Assembly: GCA_024349245.1 (NCBI GenBank)
Contig: JALDNG010000026.1
Span: 1,963,501 to 2,027,500 of the forward strand
Length of the DNA stretch: 64,000 bases
Direction: 5' to 3'
DNA from: Neodontobutis hainanensis
Lineage: Eukaryota > Chordata > Actinopteri > Gobiiformes > Odontobutidae
The translations under genes and the position numbers were made by a program. Below are positions 12,501 to 24,800 of this stretch, in pieces; position 1 is the first letter of the stretch; each line of letters starts with the position of its first letter. The notes under the pieces are model-generated. The model ran no database searches. It worked only from the letters and a program-made list of their open reading frames with translations, and was not told the origin of the DNA.

Positions 12501-13820
12501 ATCTATAGAGTTAGTTTGTTCTGGAGAGAATACAGAATACATGCATGTGAATGAGAGGAACCCAGTAATGTAAAGTGGAACAGAACGGTTACAGGGAGCA
12601 GAGGGATTTTAAGTACTTAGGGTCAGTCCAGAACAACGGGGAGTGTACAAAAGAGGTGAAGAGAGCAGGTTGGAATGGTTGTTTATATAAAAAAAAAGCA
12701 TCAGGTGTGATAAGAGTACCAGCACAAATAAAATAAAAAAGGAAGGTTAGTGAGGCCAGATTGGACAGATAGATGACAGATGACACCTGAGAGGGATACC
12801 CAAAAGACAAATTCACTTTTTAGAGCCAGTAAGTGACAATTTACATATGCATCAAGGGAAAATTGGAAATGCTTGAACCAAATGGCATTATTCCACTGTT
12901 TTTATATGTCTTAACATAGCCTTATTTTATTGTATGTATCTAAATTGTGACTGACAGGAAACACCAGCGTACCAATGAACTCAGAGAGCTGACGTTACTA
13001 GCATACCTAAGTCAGCTACAGTCTCCTGACCCTGGACCAGTAAGACCACTGCAAAGTCTCACCCCTTATCAGGTACTTTTGAAATGATAGTGTCATGATT
13101 CAATATACAAAGTATCCATACAAATGTTCAAATGTGTTTCTGTTTGTTCATTGTCTATGTTTGTGTATATTGCTGTGTATAAATGTTTGATGACAGTTTG
13201 TTTTGGAATCCAAAGGTGCCACATAGTGCTGTTGCCCTGGGTGTAATCCATTGTGAGGTGGTGCCCAGTCACATGTTATATGCTGCCAATGCCAGCCTGG
13301 TGGCGTTGTGCTGCCTGGGAGAGAAGGTAACAAGCAGAGGAGGCCCTGTTCTACTATCCCAAACACCTATCTGCCCATGTGTCGGCTTCGGTATGTAATT
13401 ATTTAGTTGTCTATTTTTAGTTGTCTATTTTTTATATTATTATTCAGGTTACAATAGTATTTTTAATAATCTTTTGTAGGTATTCTTCGAGGCATTGACA
13501 TGGTGCGCGGTCTATACTTCTTGCTGACTCCTATAGATCCATGTGTCCTCCGAAACGTAAACTGTCTTCTGATTGGAGCTATTTCTTTGCCTTCCTGGAT
13601 TGTCACAACACAGGTCGGCTTACAATACACATTACTAACCCTATATTAATTATTATCTTGTATATGTTTTGTTAGGCTAATTATATGTTTGTTTCTGTTT
13701 TAGCAGAGCTGTGACGAGGACGCACCGTATGTCACCTCTAACTACAGTTTTGATCTCACTGGTGCTGGAAAGCTAAAAGTCTTCAAGGGACTGGCAAGAC
13801 CAGGTCAACTAGGGATGTAA
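9502..13820 (+). CDS. NOL9: NOL9 polynucleotide 5'-hydroxyl kinase, twelve coding exons
   Basis: Coding exons: 9502-9939, 10013-10226, 10338-10468, 10552-10687, 10765-10861, 10931-11028, 11509-11676, 11770-12022, 12958-13072, 13216-13390, 13480-13613 and 13704-13820. They sum to about 691 residues (human 702). The amino end is lysine-rich, as expected for nucleolar targeting. The Walker A motif GAKNVGKS is at about 319-326. The Clp1/Grc3-type motif GDLGQTEFTPSG is at about 348-359, with Asp349 as the probable catalytic or metal-linked residue. NOL9 phosphorylates the 5' end of the ITS2 cleavage product during 60S ribosome maturation (family knowledge). The stop TAA overlaps a poly(A) hexamer. 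The last acceptor is a TAGCAG tandem site. Two introns carry repeats (11083-11360 and 12243-12815) without harming the frame. Confidence 0.94.
11083..11360. repeat. Dispersed repeat fragment in NOL9 intron 6
   Basis: Starts with TTCAAGAGTTTTATTTGTCA and continues with a CAGTGAAATGAAACGGGCC segment. This type of sequence recurs in many teleost genomes as a short interspersed repeat or LINE tail. The family assignment is from memory and the borders are approximate. Confidence 0.4.
12243..12815 (+). mobile_element. Decayed non-LTR retrotransposon reverse-transcriptase fragment
   Basis: In NOL9 intron 8, disrupted sense-strand reading blocks resemble a LINE reverse transcriptase. One block near 12370-12420 reads like a G-L-H-Q-G-S motif with stops, followed by FLFAM. 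FADNIVI near 12453-12473 stands where an F-A-D-D catalytic box is expected. A KYLGS-like block lies near 12612. Stops and frameshifts are frequent and the key second Asp is Asn, so it is dead. The LINE clade is not assigned. Confidence 0.65.
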
Positions 13821-13824
13821 TAAA
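13819..13824 (+). promoter_or_regulatory. NOL9: Poly(A) signal overlapping the NOL9 stop codon
   Basis: The TAA stop (13818-13820) supplies the first two bases of AATAAA. A later AATAAA lies at 14423-14428, which would allow a conventional 3' UTR of about 600 bases. Confidence 0.4.
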
Positions 13825-15380
13825 TAACTTTTCAACATTGCTACAAATTAACCTTTACTTTTAATTTTGAGCGCTGACATTAATTTGGACATTTCAAAAC
13901 TCAGCGTGAAAGGGTTAACAGTATTACGGACTCAGCGGGAGGTGACCAGCTTTTTCCTTTCACTGGATTTTAATTTTTGGGAAAACTGTGGGTTTCTGGA
14001 CATTTTTCACAGCTGAAGCGCTTTAATGGACAATAAGCAATTATCTGAGGTTGAATGAGATACGAGTTAAATGTCTTGTTTGACATCTCTTCTCTGTAGA
14101 TGACATTCCAATACATTACGTTCTACTTTGCCAGTTGCCCGGTGGAGCATTACATACTCCAAAAAACTAAAAAATACAGTTGTTTTCAAGATGCCTCTTC
14201 AATCTTATGTATTAATGGATCATGATGATGATGATGATAATCAGTTCTTACAATTTATGATGAAACAATACAAATTCACACTTATTTAGTGGCTATTAGT
14301 AAATACATGTCACCTCGATTACAAAGTTGTCCCTTGTTGAGTCAAATAGTGTAAATGTGCTTAAAGTAGTTTTTACTATTTATTTCAAAGCACCACAGAC
14401 TCATCTTTAATTTTTTTGCAAGAATAAATAATAAAAAAACTTGTGCTAACATTTTACCTCCAGAGGGCAGTGTTCTATTGAGGTTTTTAATAATAATTAC
14501 TAGTGAGATTGTAGTGATGGAAAGGGGCACAGTTTTTGCTGCTATGTGGTTGTACAGCATCTTTAATTTCCTGCTGGCCTATACAACAGTTTAGGCTTGA
14601 AGCCCCATGATAACATATACTAAATACATCAAGGTGGAGTGAGGGACATATCCCCATCCGAGTTGCTTGTTACAGTGTGTAGATCCAGTCTTGACATTAA
14701 ATGACCTGAGGAATAATGGGAGGACTTGGTTGTAAACATCCACTCGCACAGCGGAGTATTGCTCATTTGTTAGGGCTGTTTTAACATCCCCTCTTTGCCC
14801 CTTTCTTTGTTCACTGTCCCGTCTTTTTTATTGAGGGTGGGAGAACACAAACAGCACTCTCACATTTTGGCAGTCATTGTTTTGGCTTTGTCAAGTCAGA
14901 TGTTTACCCATAGAACCCATTCACTCTTTATCTCTCGATTTTTTTTTTTTTATTTTTTTTTTGTAAAATGTAATAAAAATTATTTTTGAAAATAAAAATT
15001 GCCTATGTATATTGCCTGCCAAGATGATGCCTTCAGAAAAAGAATCTGCAAACAGTAAATTACCTTTTGATAGTCCTTGCTGAGCAGCTAGGTTAGCTAA
15101 TCACGTTTAGCATCGCCATGACGTTTAGCTATTGTCGCAGCTTAGGTTTTTTATCCTAAGGACGTCTTTGAGAAGGGGATACTCGTATGACGAAATTAAA
15201 CTTCAAACTTGCATACGCAGTCAGTGAACACTACACTCCTACTGTTCCTGTCTCTAGCGCCTCTAGCTGTAGCACTGTGTTAGCTTTGAGACTAACCGCA
15301 TTAGCCCTTATGAGTCCAGCCAGGTTTGTCTGAATGAATGGAGAAGAGACGATGGTTCACGTCGGCGATGCTTGTGCGGT
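13825..15380. other. Intergenic region between NOL9 and PLEKHG5
   Basis: Holds the likely NOL9 3' UTR, a short GAT repeat at about 14222-14239, and a CTCF-like core (CCTCCAGAGGGCA, 14457-14469). T/A-rich runs lie near 14939-15000. From about 15080 the sequence becomes more CpG-containing as it approaches the PLEKHG5 promoter. No coding exon is seen. Confidence 0.5.
14457..14469 (+). promoter_or_regulatory. CTCF-like motif
   Basis: CCTCCAGAGGGCA fits the CTCF core CCASYAGRKGGCR except at the third base. It sits between the NOL9 3' end and the first PLEKHG5 promoter, a reasonable place for a domain border. A second candidate, CAGCAGGGGGCAA, lies at 31000-31012 in the large PLEKHG5 intron. Motif match only. 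Confidence 0.25.
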
Positions 15381-15898
15381 AAACTTTAGCAGCTCGTCTT
15401 TTAACGAAAGAAAGAAATGCAAAAGCGGAGTAGCTTAACTGCTTCATACAACACGATGAAAAGGGTTTGAAGTGTTTTATCTCAACATAAAGCTTTTAGA
15501 CGCTTCACCGGACGACAAAGACGTTTCTTTTTTCCCGTCTACGAGCCGAGCCGCAACAGGTTTTTGACTTTGCCAACCGCGGGATGCTTTTTTGTCCGTC
15601 TTTAGCGTGTATCCACCGCTGTCGGGTGACTTTCAGCTTTGTGTTCCCGAGTGTAATGCTTTTTCAAGAGCAAAGCGGCTGCAGAAATGGGCATACAATA
15701 AAGACGAGTGCTAATTAAACATTGGTGTGTGGTTAGCATTGAGCCCCGAGAGCCTGCTGCCACAGACATAACCTGAGGAGCTGCTTAGTGTTGGACGGTG
15801 GGTTTTCCATTCGTAGATGGTGCCAAGCAAGTGGACCATGAACGCAGTGCTGCACAAATCGCCACCAAGGAGCTGGCTTGGTCTCCGATTACGACTCA
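15380..15898 (+). CDS. PLEKHG5: PLEKHG5 upstream first exon (P1) with 5' UTR
   Basis: A CpG-containing region leads into an exon ending at a gtaagt donor (15899). An open frame from ATG 15817 gives MVPSKWTMNAVLHKSPPRSW and on to the donor in phase 1. The ATG at 15838 has the better start context (A at -3). Phase 1 matches both the exon at 21777 and the exon at 27314, so either splice keeps frame. A very short upstream ORF starts at 15687. I did not recognise this peptide from a known PLEKHG5 isoform, so the coding status is moderate. Confidence 0.45.
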
Positions 15899-18800
15899 GT
15901 AAGTTAAAAAAAACTCATCAAATATTGATATCTCTTTAATATCAACGTTGGCATGCTCATAACATTGGTACTCTAGTATTTGTCACTTTTTTCTTTGTAT
16001 CACTAGCACTAAGAATTAAACAGCAGTATCTCCATTGACTTTGATCCTCAAGTGCCAGATCTTTGTTTCATACATTTCTGAAAGTTAAAGGTTGGATTTG
16101 GTAAGTGATCGGAGCAATTAGCCCAGCTGAAAGAGGAAAAGGGTGTTGGAATGAGTCAGCAAGGACAGTACACACTGATCCATCCCAACATTTCATTCCA
16201 AACAAGAAGGGTCTTAATCATCAAAATGAGATGGGACAACTCAAGACCGAGTTGGATGACAGCTCTAACCTTTTGCAAAGCTCAAACTAGAATTTATTGC
16301 ATTTCATTTGTTTCCCAGCCGCTTGTCATCTCCTCCTCTTTCTTTCCAAGTTCATAATTTAACTTCTAAATGCATTTTAATCTTTTGCACAAAGACGAAC
16401 AGAAGGTTTTATTACCAAAATCCACTTGGTGTGATGTTTGTCTTCCGGCACATACAGTAAGTAAAAAGAGCATGGAGTTACAGTTTAGTAACTCTAATTG
16501 GTTGAGTCTGGAATCCTTCAGTGTTTCAGGCCACCAGAGTCTTAAGCCTGTCTTAAACACACTGGCCTAATCTAGGAGCAGATGTCCTGTCTGGTCTCAG
16601 TCCACTACCGTTAAAGAAAAATACAGTCCATAAATCCCAGCTCTTTGCTTAGTGATTAAAGACCCCTGCAATGTTAAATTGTCAATTGTTGCTAATGAGT
16701 GTTTCAATGTTGTAGCATCACTTGTAACAACAATCCTAATATGTCAAGTATCTCTGCTTTCACAATATGCCTTCTCAATTATTTTGCTCATTTGCCTCGA
16801 CTGAAAAATGTTGAGCTGTACAAAAGATTAACTACATTTGAAGTAACTTTTACTGGTTTTAATTTGAAAAAGCTGCAGCACTTAAAGGCACTGTTTGGTC
16901 TAACCAACAAGACTCCAAAAACCTGAGCCTAACTAGACTTATGTGTTCCTTCGAGATTGGTTTTGGCGCGACTAATGACTCTACAGTTGAAACTTCCTTC
17001 TCCTAACTCATGTCTTTCTATTGTTTCTCTTTGTAATATACTTTCCCTTTCCCCACTTTGCTTGACTGTCTTGTCCTGGTGGCGCTTAGGGTCACTGTTC
17101 AGTCTGGGGGGTTTAGCGCTACAAACCAAGATAATAAGCTCTTTTTTATGTGACATTACGCTTGATATTTTGGTGCAATTTCTAAACTTTGTATTCATTG
17201 TATTATGAAGCATCATATACACTGTAATGGAAAGATAATCCAGCCATGACCCAACCACAACTGTATGTGTTGGATATAGATTTACTTGGCTGAGTATTAA
17301 ACTGTGTTTGAACAATGTTTTAGTGTCCCGTTTCTTTTTCAGGGGCTTTTCCTTTTGAAAACTTTGCCCTGATTTCTATTGTCAGTTGCATGTTTTGTCC
17401 TCAATTTTCCTACACAAAAGTTTATATGTTTTACACATTAAATCAGCTTATTCAACACTTGTTAACATGTACAACAGATGGTGCACGAGGCTGACATTTT
17501 TGTGGCTTCAAGCAAAGGCCTCGTACACGTGAATCTGTATTTCTCGTGTGTTGTTGTTTTAGCCACAGATGAAGTCATACTCGCGTCCACAGCTCGGGGA
17601 TGTTTTGCCTTCTCTTGCATATCATTTCCCATGATCCTTGCCTCGCTCAAAGGCCTCCTTCAGCACGTGGGCATGACTGGACACCAAACATAAGCTTATG
17701 AAGCCTTGCCTATAGTCTTACAGCTCCTCTTACATGTCCTCACGCTACTTTGTATGGCTGGAATAGTCATTTTTTTCGTGTCTTTGCCTCATGAGGTTTT
17801 GTGTCTTACGTGTTGTAAAGCTCCCTACCTAAAGGAGTTCTTGATGTCCTGATTCTAGTCTACTGTTTTGCATGGTTGGGCACACTGTTGGTCTGCTTTG
17901 CATTGGTTTTGCATATTGAATACTAATGTATTAGTTTTTTCTTTTACAGCAGTATACAAAGTAGCTCCCACACACCTTGGATACAGACTGTACCTTTTTA
18001 TTATTATTTTTTTAAAATGCGCCCTTCAACACTTATAACCTCCACCCTTTCTTGAATGACTGTTTATGCTTATTGCAGCCTTCCACTTGACAATAACTGT
18101 TTTAAAGGGAATAGGTGTTTTTCATTTGCGCCGACTCTGTTATTGGCCTCTCATTTGCAGACCCCATTGCAATTCAAACCAGATTGTTTCAATTATGGGA
18201 TTATTCGTATCAACAAGCTAAATGGTGGTTGCCCCTCTGAACTGCTAGTTAAGGATGCACTGCTAAATTACATAGCATCAAAGTACAATTGGGTGTCTTG
18301 GCAAAAAAAAAAAATCTCTGAACCATTTATTTTATTTTTTTGCTATGTAAAGACTGCAATTGTTGTTGTTTTCCTTATTTTCATGCAAAATGCTAACATA
18401 AAACAACAAGGCCACATTGTTCCAAAATGACTCCGTTAAATCAAAGCACATGGTTAATTTGTAAACATCAACAAGAACATGGTGCATCACACTGGCATTA
18501 TGTTTTATTATTATTATTTTTTTGTCAATTTCTTGCTGTGGCGCAAAACCAAGGCATTACACTGGTAATATGACTACCCCCCCCCCCTTTTTTTTTTTGA
18601 TAACTATCAGCGGTCGTTAATGTTTCCAAAATCACCATAGCCATTTTCAATCTGTTTTGGAAACTAGCAATAGCATTAGCATTTGTACAATTTTTATGAA
18701 GGAAACGGTTAAAATACTCCAGGTAATTTGATTTATTGTCAAATAGCAAATTGAGATAGGGCTGCACAATATATTACTAATTTATTTTTATTGTGATATT

Positions 18801-21800
18801 GATTGCAATATGTGTACCTGGTTAATTTCTACATTTAGTCCCAATTTAGACCTGTTTGAATCCTGGTTTGTCCTAGTTTAACCTTTTGTTACTGATTTAG
18901 CTCTTGCTTTGACAAATGTAAGTTAGTCCTTAGCGTAATATAAATTTTTCCTACTACTTCTTTAAATAGTTATTGTATATTGCAGATTTTTTCTAATATT
19001 GTGCAGCCCTAATATGAGATGATTATTGTCCTAAACATCTACATTGTAACAGATAAAATGTATTCCTTTTTAATTGATGCTCTCCTCTTGTTCACACTTA
19101 AGAGCCTTGGAGAAGGTCTATTATTAACGCGGTGGTGAAGGGTTAACCTCGGCTTGTTTGAAGGGCCATCTCGCTAAATATAACCCCAAACCTCCTCCAC
19201 ATGGGCACGCACAAGCCTTCAACTGCACTTGCTCTGTCAACACTCCCCCCTCACACACACACACGCGCACATTTACAGTCCTGCTGTACCTTGTCTGCTC
19301 ACACACTCATTACTTAACACACCATTAATAGTTTAGCGAGGTGGTTCTACTGAGAGGATGTCCAAACTGCCTGCTATTTTAGCTCACAATAAATTATAGG
19401 TACTTAATTAACAGTTATTTGGATAATTTAATCTGAAGATGGTTGGAAGAACTTTTTCTGGTCTAGGACAGCACGTTTACATATACCTGACAACAAGACT
19501 ATGCTAGCTACTAAAGCAGCCATTATCTCTATTGCAGCAGCAGCAGTAATAGCCCAGACTTGGCCAAAAGTTTGTGTTTAGATTTTGGATTAAAATCTGA
19601 ATTGTGACTTTTTGGTTACCACGTTTGTTAATGAGTTTTTTTATCCAAATCCAAAAAACAACTGGGCAAGATGAGAAACATCCATTTTTGTCTTTCTAGT
19701 AAACCAGAATTCCTCACACAGTTCTAATCAGGAGATTTGTGGTCAATTGAAATTGTTTGTCAATCCGAGAAAGGTAGTCCTTGGGCTTCTCATGAAATGT
19801 GAGAAGTTTATATATTACTGCACCCGGGGCTGTACGGAATGAAATATGAAGCTAGTGCCTGCAGGTGACTAGGTTAACTGGCTAACAGCTTAGCATTATG
19901 GCAAAGCAACCAATGCTAGCGGTATTGTCAGCGCTATATTCTTTTTATTCTATTCTAGAGCGCTATCACATCTTACATTTAACTCTTGGCAACATTTCCC
20001 AACACCTTCCAGTCAAGAGGAGAAAACCTTCCTTTGACATGTTTTTGAAAGCCTGTAAAAGGAGCAGTGGTTTAAAAAGAAAAAACTGGCTATATTGCCC
20101 TATATTCTGCTCATGATTAACTTTTGGCTTTTTACAGATGCCTGGACTTAAACTAAGTCTCTGTGCCAGGACACAGCTGCCAAAGAACTTTAGTCTGAAA
20201 AAATGATTAGGATCTTTTTATTATGCATTGACTATGTGCAAGATCAGTTCACTGCCATTTGAAGCAGGTACCTTTTTGGCTGCTTGTCAGAATGCATCTT
20301 TGTATTACAGGCTGATGTAATTGATGATGATGAAAGGGAAACTGTCTAATGCCCTGCTCCGCTCTTTGTTTCTGCAGTAGGTGGAAATTGGCCCCTGCCT
20401 TTGACGTCTAGTTCTCATGCTGCACAACTGTTCTCTTCATTAAAAAAGGAAGCCGCATGCTCAAAGCTGCTTCAGATTATTACCATATGTCTGCAAAGCC
20501 CAGAGCTGAGCAGCTAACCGGCTATCTACCCTCTAATTTCTTATCCCAAAATTGGACATGTTGGGTCTTTGTGTGTGACAGCGTCCCTCCCTTCCCCCGA
20601 CCAGCACTCCACATTCTCACAGTATTTCTTCTCCACTTTTAGCTGTATAATAGCAATGCATCAGTTTGTATTATGAGTTTATAATTTTACATGAAATATA
20701 GAACAGCTTGTATTTTTCAAAGATGTGGAACATATTGGCTGTGTTGGTAATCCCATCATGGGACTGTTATTTATTTATTTATTTGTCCTTCTCCTTTCTA
20801 AAAGGCTAGTGTTTGCCTTGTACCTCTTCAGAAATAACTGAGAGTATCTACCACAGTGCTGGGGCATTTATAAAAAGGAATAAATCTTGCAAGATTCTTT
20901 AGGGCGGGCAATAATTAATGCAGAAAAATGTCAGTCTGCGCAAAACATAAGAAAAGTCCAACTCTGGATGTAGGAGGTGCTTTAAAAGAGATCTTTGTGT
21001 CACCCAGTCCAAAAGCCATTGGCCTAGGCAGCCCGTCCCAGCATGCAACTCACCTCTGCATGAATACAACACTTGTCCGATGGTGTGGGCCGAGAAGCCC
21101 CCCTATTGCCAAGAGTTCCTACACAGGGCTTTAACATGAGCAGCTTGATTCAAAGACAAAAAGGTTTTTACAGTTTGAGAAAGTTTGCCATGGATGAGTC
21201 CGGGACTGTGGAAGGCAGGCAGCAGAGGAGAGTTGACATGGTTCTGGAGTTAAGTTGGCTTCACCTTTTTGGCAGTTGTGTAATTAGTCAGGAATAGCTC
21301 AGTTAAATGGATTAAAAGAAAGTAGCATTTGGGGACGGCGCTCTGTGGATGGCTTTTAGTAGAACTGAAGTAGCAACGGAAAGAGACCTGTATGCCTTTA
21401 TAAACAGATGGTGACTTTAAAATTTTGAAAATATGTCATTGAGCTAATTGGAGTTTTAGAATATGTAATATTTTCCCCCTGTTGTTATGGATTGTACTTA
21501 AGGGAATCTGTTCACTTGGACTGGGCTTTAAGTAGAATCACACTTGTAATGAAAAGTTTTTTTTCTCAACTGCATGAGGTAATTGTGCAGGTGGAGGTTT
21601 TGATTTAACTTCTAAACATGTTGGCATTTGGCGCAGTGTAAGGTTGTGTGAAGTGTACTTTTTAATATGGTCGAGGAGAGATTCATGTTGATTGGTTTTC
21701 AGTGTAAAAAGCGACACTCAGTGAAAGGGCAAACGTTGGGTCACAAACAGTTTGACCATGTTTGAATCTTGTTGAGCTGCTGCTGCTTTTGAGATGTTCC

Positions 21801-24800
21801 TGTATTGGAAGAAACGTGGTGCGTATGAGCTGGAGGCACTTCCATCCTCCCTTGATGACGGCAGGATAGAGCGTTACTCTTGGTCCTCATCCCTGGACAT
21901 CATCCATGATCTGTGTGGTAAGCTTTGAAACCAAGCTGGTCAAAGTAGATTTTGGTCACTAAAAAAATTTGCTTGAAAAGTCCAGGTGTCCAATATTTCG
22001 CATTTTGGCTGACACCTGGAACAATGTAATATTAGATGTGAAAAAACAAAAGGGAAAATTGTGCTTAACCTTGCTTTGCTAGGAATCATTCTAACATGAG
22101 TATATGATACTGTACAACATTCACCAGAGTTGAGATATGACTTTGTGTAAGCAGAGGATCTGGTTGACTTGCATTCTAAGCTAAGAGCCTCAGCTGCGCT
22201 ATAATGGAAAGGTTTTTTTTTTTTTTTTCCACTGCCCCTTTCTTCCATGGAAAGCTCTGGATGACCTGGCATTGAGACAGCCTCACATAAGTGCGAAGAG
22301 AGGAAAAGAGCGAACGGGACCAGCACCACAGATAAAATATTTACCACTGAAGAAGTGCGTAGCTAATGTAAAAGGCCTCCACTGTCTCCTTTCAGTGCTT
22401 TTAGGCGAGGCACGGGCCATTTTTCTTTGCCTGTGCTGCCCGTTTTATGCCATTAGTGAATAGGAAGTGATAATGCAGGGCTGAAGAGGAATGTCCTTTA
22501 TCCTGTCCTTTCTGCCAGCCAACCTTTTTGCACTCTATCTATGTTCTGGTCAGCTTAAGCACTGTGCCTGCTGAGGCAGACCTGTTTGGCAGAGCCTGTT
22601 AAAAGAGTGCCACAGAGGAACGGGGAAGCTTTGATCCCTACCTTTTCACCGTGTCTGTAATTTAGCCTGAAGCTTTTACTGAAAACATTTCAAAGCTCTG
22701 TTGGATCACTTCCTGCTTTTTAACTTGAGCACACTGCCCCTTTTCACCAATATATAAAAAAATGGAAAGCTGTCCTTTCATTTGCAGCCCAAAATGGCCA
22801 TCTCACACATTACACATGACCTTACCTTGACCAATTCACCTGCACCTTGAGTGTTGGATTTCTATAAAGCTCCAGTTTTAAGTGCTGAAGGTATATCAGA
22901 TTTGTACTTTTTACTGCCTTGAGAACATAAACAAGATTAGGCTCCTGCAGCTCACTCAATTAATGAACCTCTGTGTTTTGACTGAGGCTTTCTTTTTAGG
23001 CCCAGCAGCAGGTCTGTAAGGCCTTGGGTGCAATACATCTAGGTTATTATAGCACAAAGATAGGAGATCTATCTTAATGTAACTGCAGCAGTGACTAATG
23101 AGTCTGTATTTTTCATTCACAAAGAACTAATGTTATACTGTATTTAGAATGCTTACAGTGAGGTTTGTGGCAAAGGCAGATTGACAGAGCACTTGCCTTC
23201 CAGGGTGGCCTGTTGAATCACTTTTCACCAGTAGAGGGTACTTGTGAAAAGTGATTCAACAGTCCACCCTGGAATGGACTTTCTTAGTCCTTGGTTGATA
23301 AATGATACAAAACCTTTGTGATTTTATACAATCATTGATGTGAAAGAATAACAGTACACTGAAAATAAAGGCTCTAGTAAAAGAAGTCAAGCTGCCCTGT
23401 TTTATGGCAGGCAAACATTAGCATGACACTGACGATAAACATCTCACACATTAGCATGTTAGTACCATGTACGAGCTAGCATGTCTATTACTTGGTTTTG
23501 AATTTAAAACATTTTGAATAACAAACAGGAAAATTAGAGTAGAGTTTGAGTCTTTATTGTTCAGTCACACCGTGTTTATCCGTCCAGTTTAAAATATCCC
23601 CAGTGTACAAGACCATACTGACATTCCTCAGGTCCTACTCAGCCCCATCGTCAAGTAACAAGAGAGTGTAATATTATTTTGCTTGGAGTTATCTGTTAAA
23701 GCCCATAAAAAGAAAAGCCAGACACAAAAGATTACAGTATTATGTAATCAACCTGTTTCTCCACCAATTACTGTAATTTCTGGCATAAATGCCCTCAAAA
23801 ATTTTAGTTATGCATTAATCCCCCGTGACCCCTCTTAATATGGTGACATGAGACTGTTTTTATGTAACACTGATGATTTAGAAAACCATTGCACAGACCC
23901 AGTCATTGCTGTGAAATATTTTTAGAATGAGTCAGCAGCGTCTAGTAGATATTATTTTGTAATTGGATGCTCTCTGAGGCCCTTTTGGAACAGTTTACAC
24001 TTGTTGTGAGATTTCTCATTTTATACATGGGGTCATTGGTTTTGCTTGTGTGGTGGTGGAGGCGACACAGATGAGAAGGACGGGGTTGCAGTGTAGACGA
24101 TGCACATGTGTGTGATTTAACCACTACGGGGGTAAAATAACATGAAGCAGAAGGGCTGTGTCATATTCCCTCTGCATTAAAAACAGCTGCAACCTGCTCC
24201 TGCTCACCTCCCCATGCGTGCACCCATTCACCTGTGGGCACGATTTCAACGCAGTGATTTTTAGGCCCTAAAACGCTTATGAACAGTTCTGACAGGAATT
24301 AGCGCTTAGTTGTGAGCTGTTCCAGCTTACTGATCCTTATACAAAATCACTCCTATTGTGAACTTTAGGCATTAGTTAAGTCACATGAAAAGTCAGAAAA
24401 ATAATGCTACCACATGGTATTACTGTATTCACATTGATGGGCACATGCTGTACCACATGCATTTCATTCTTAACCCTCCTACAAATCTGTGCCTGGATAG
24501 CCACATGACTACATTTTCATTTCAATGTAGCTTAATATCAAACTTATTGCCCAAAACATTATTAGTACTGCTCAGCTGTCTACTTATACTATGTTCTCTT
24601 TGTAGAAGCAGCTTTGGACCACCTCACACCTGGACAGTTAGTAGGTGGTGAAGGCTCAGAAGCGCTCATCTATCTTTCAAGTCTGCTTGCTGTCCTCAAT
24701 GTGCTGATACGGCTATATCTGTGCCAGGTTTTTTTCTCTGTCCGTATGCCATCCAGTCTGCATGCCATATGTGTTCACTCCTCAAGAGGTTTCTTGTAAC

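Noticed and set aside
12243..12815. Retroviral pol remnant
   Set aside because: Block order and motifs fit a non-LTR LINE; no LTRs, protease or integrase are nearby.
9502..13820. snoRNA genes in NOL9 introns
   Set aside because: Checked for C/D-box pairs by eye; scattered TGATG-like words lack a properly spaced partner.
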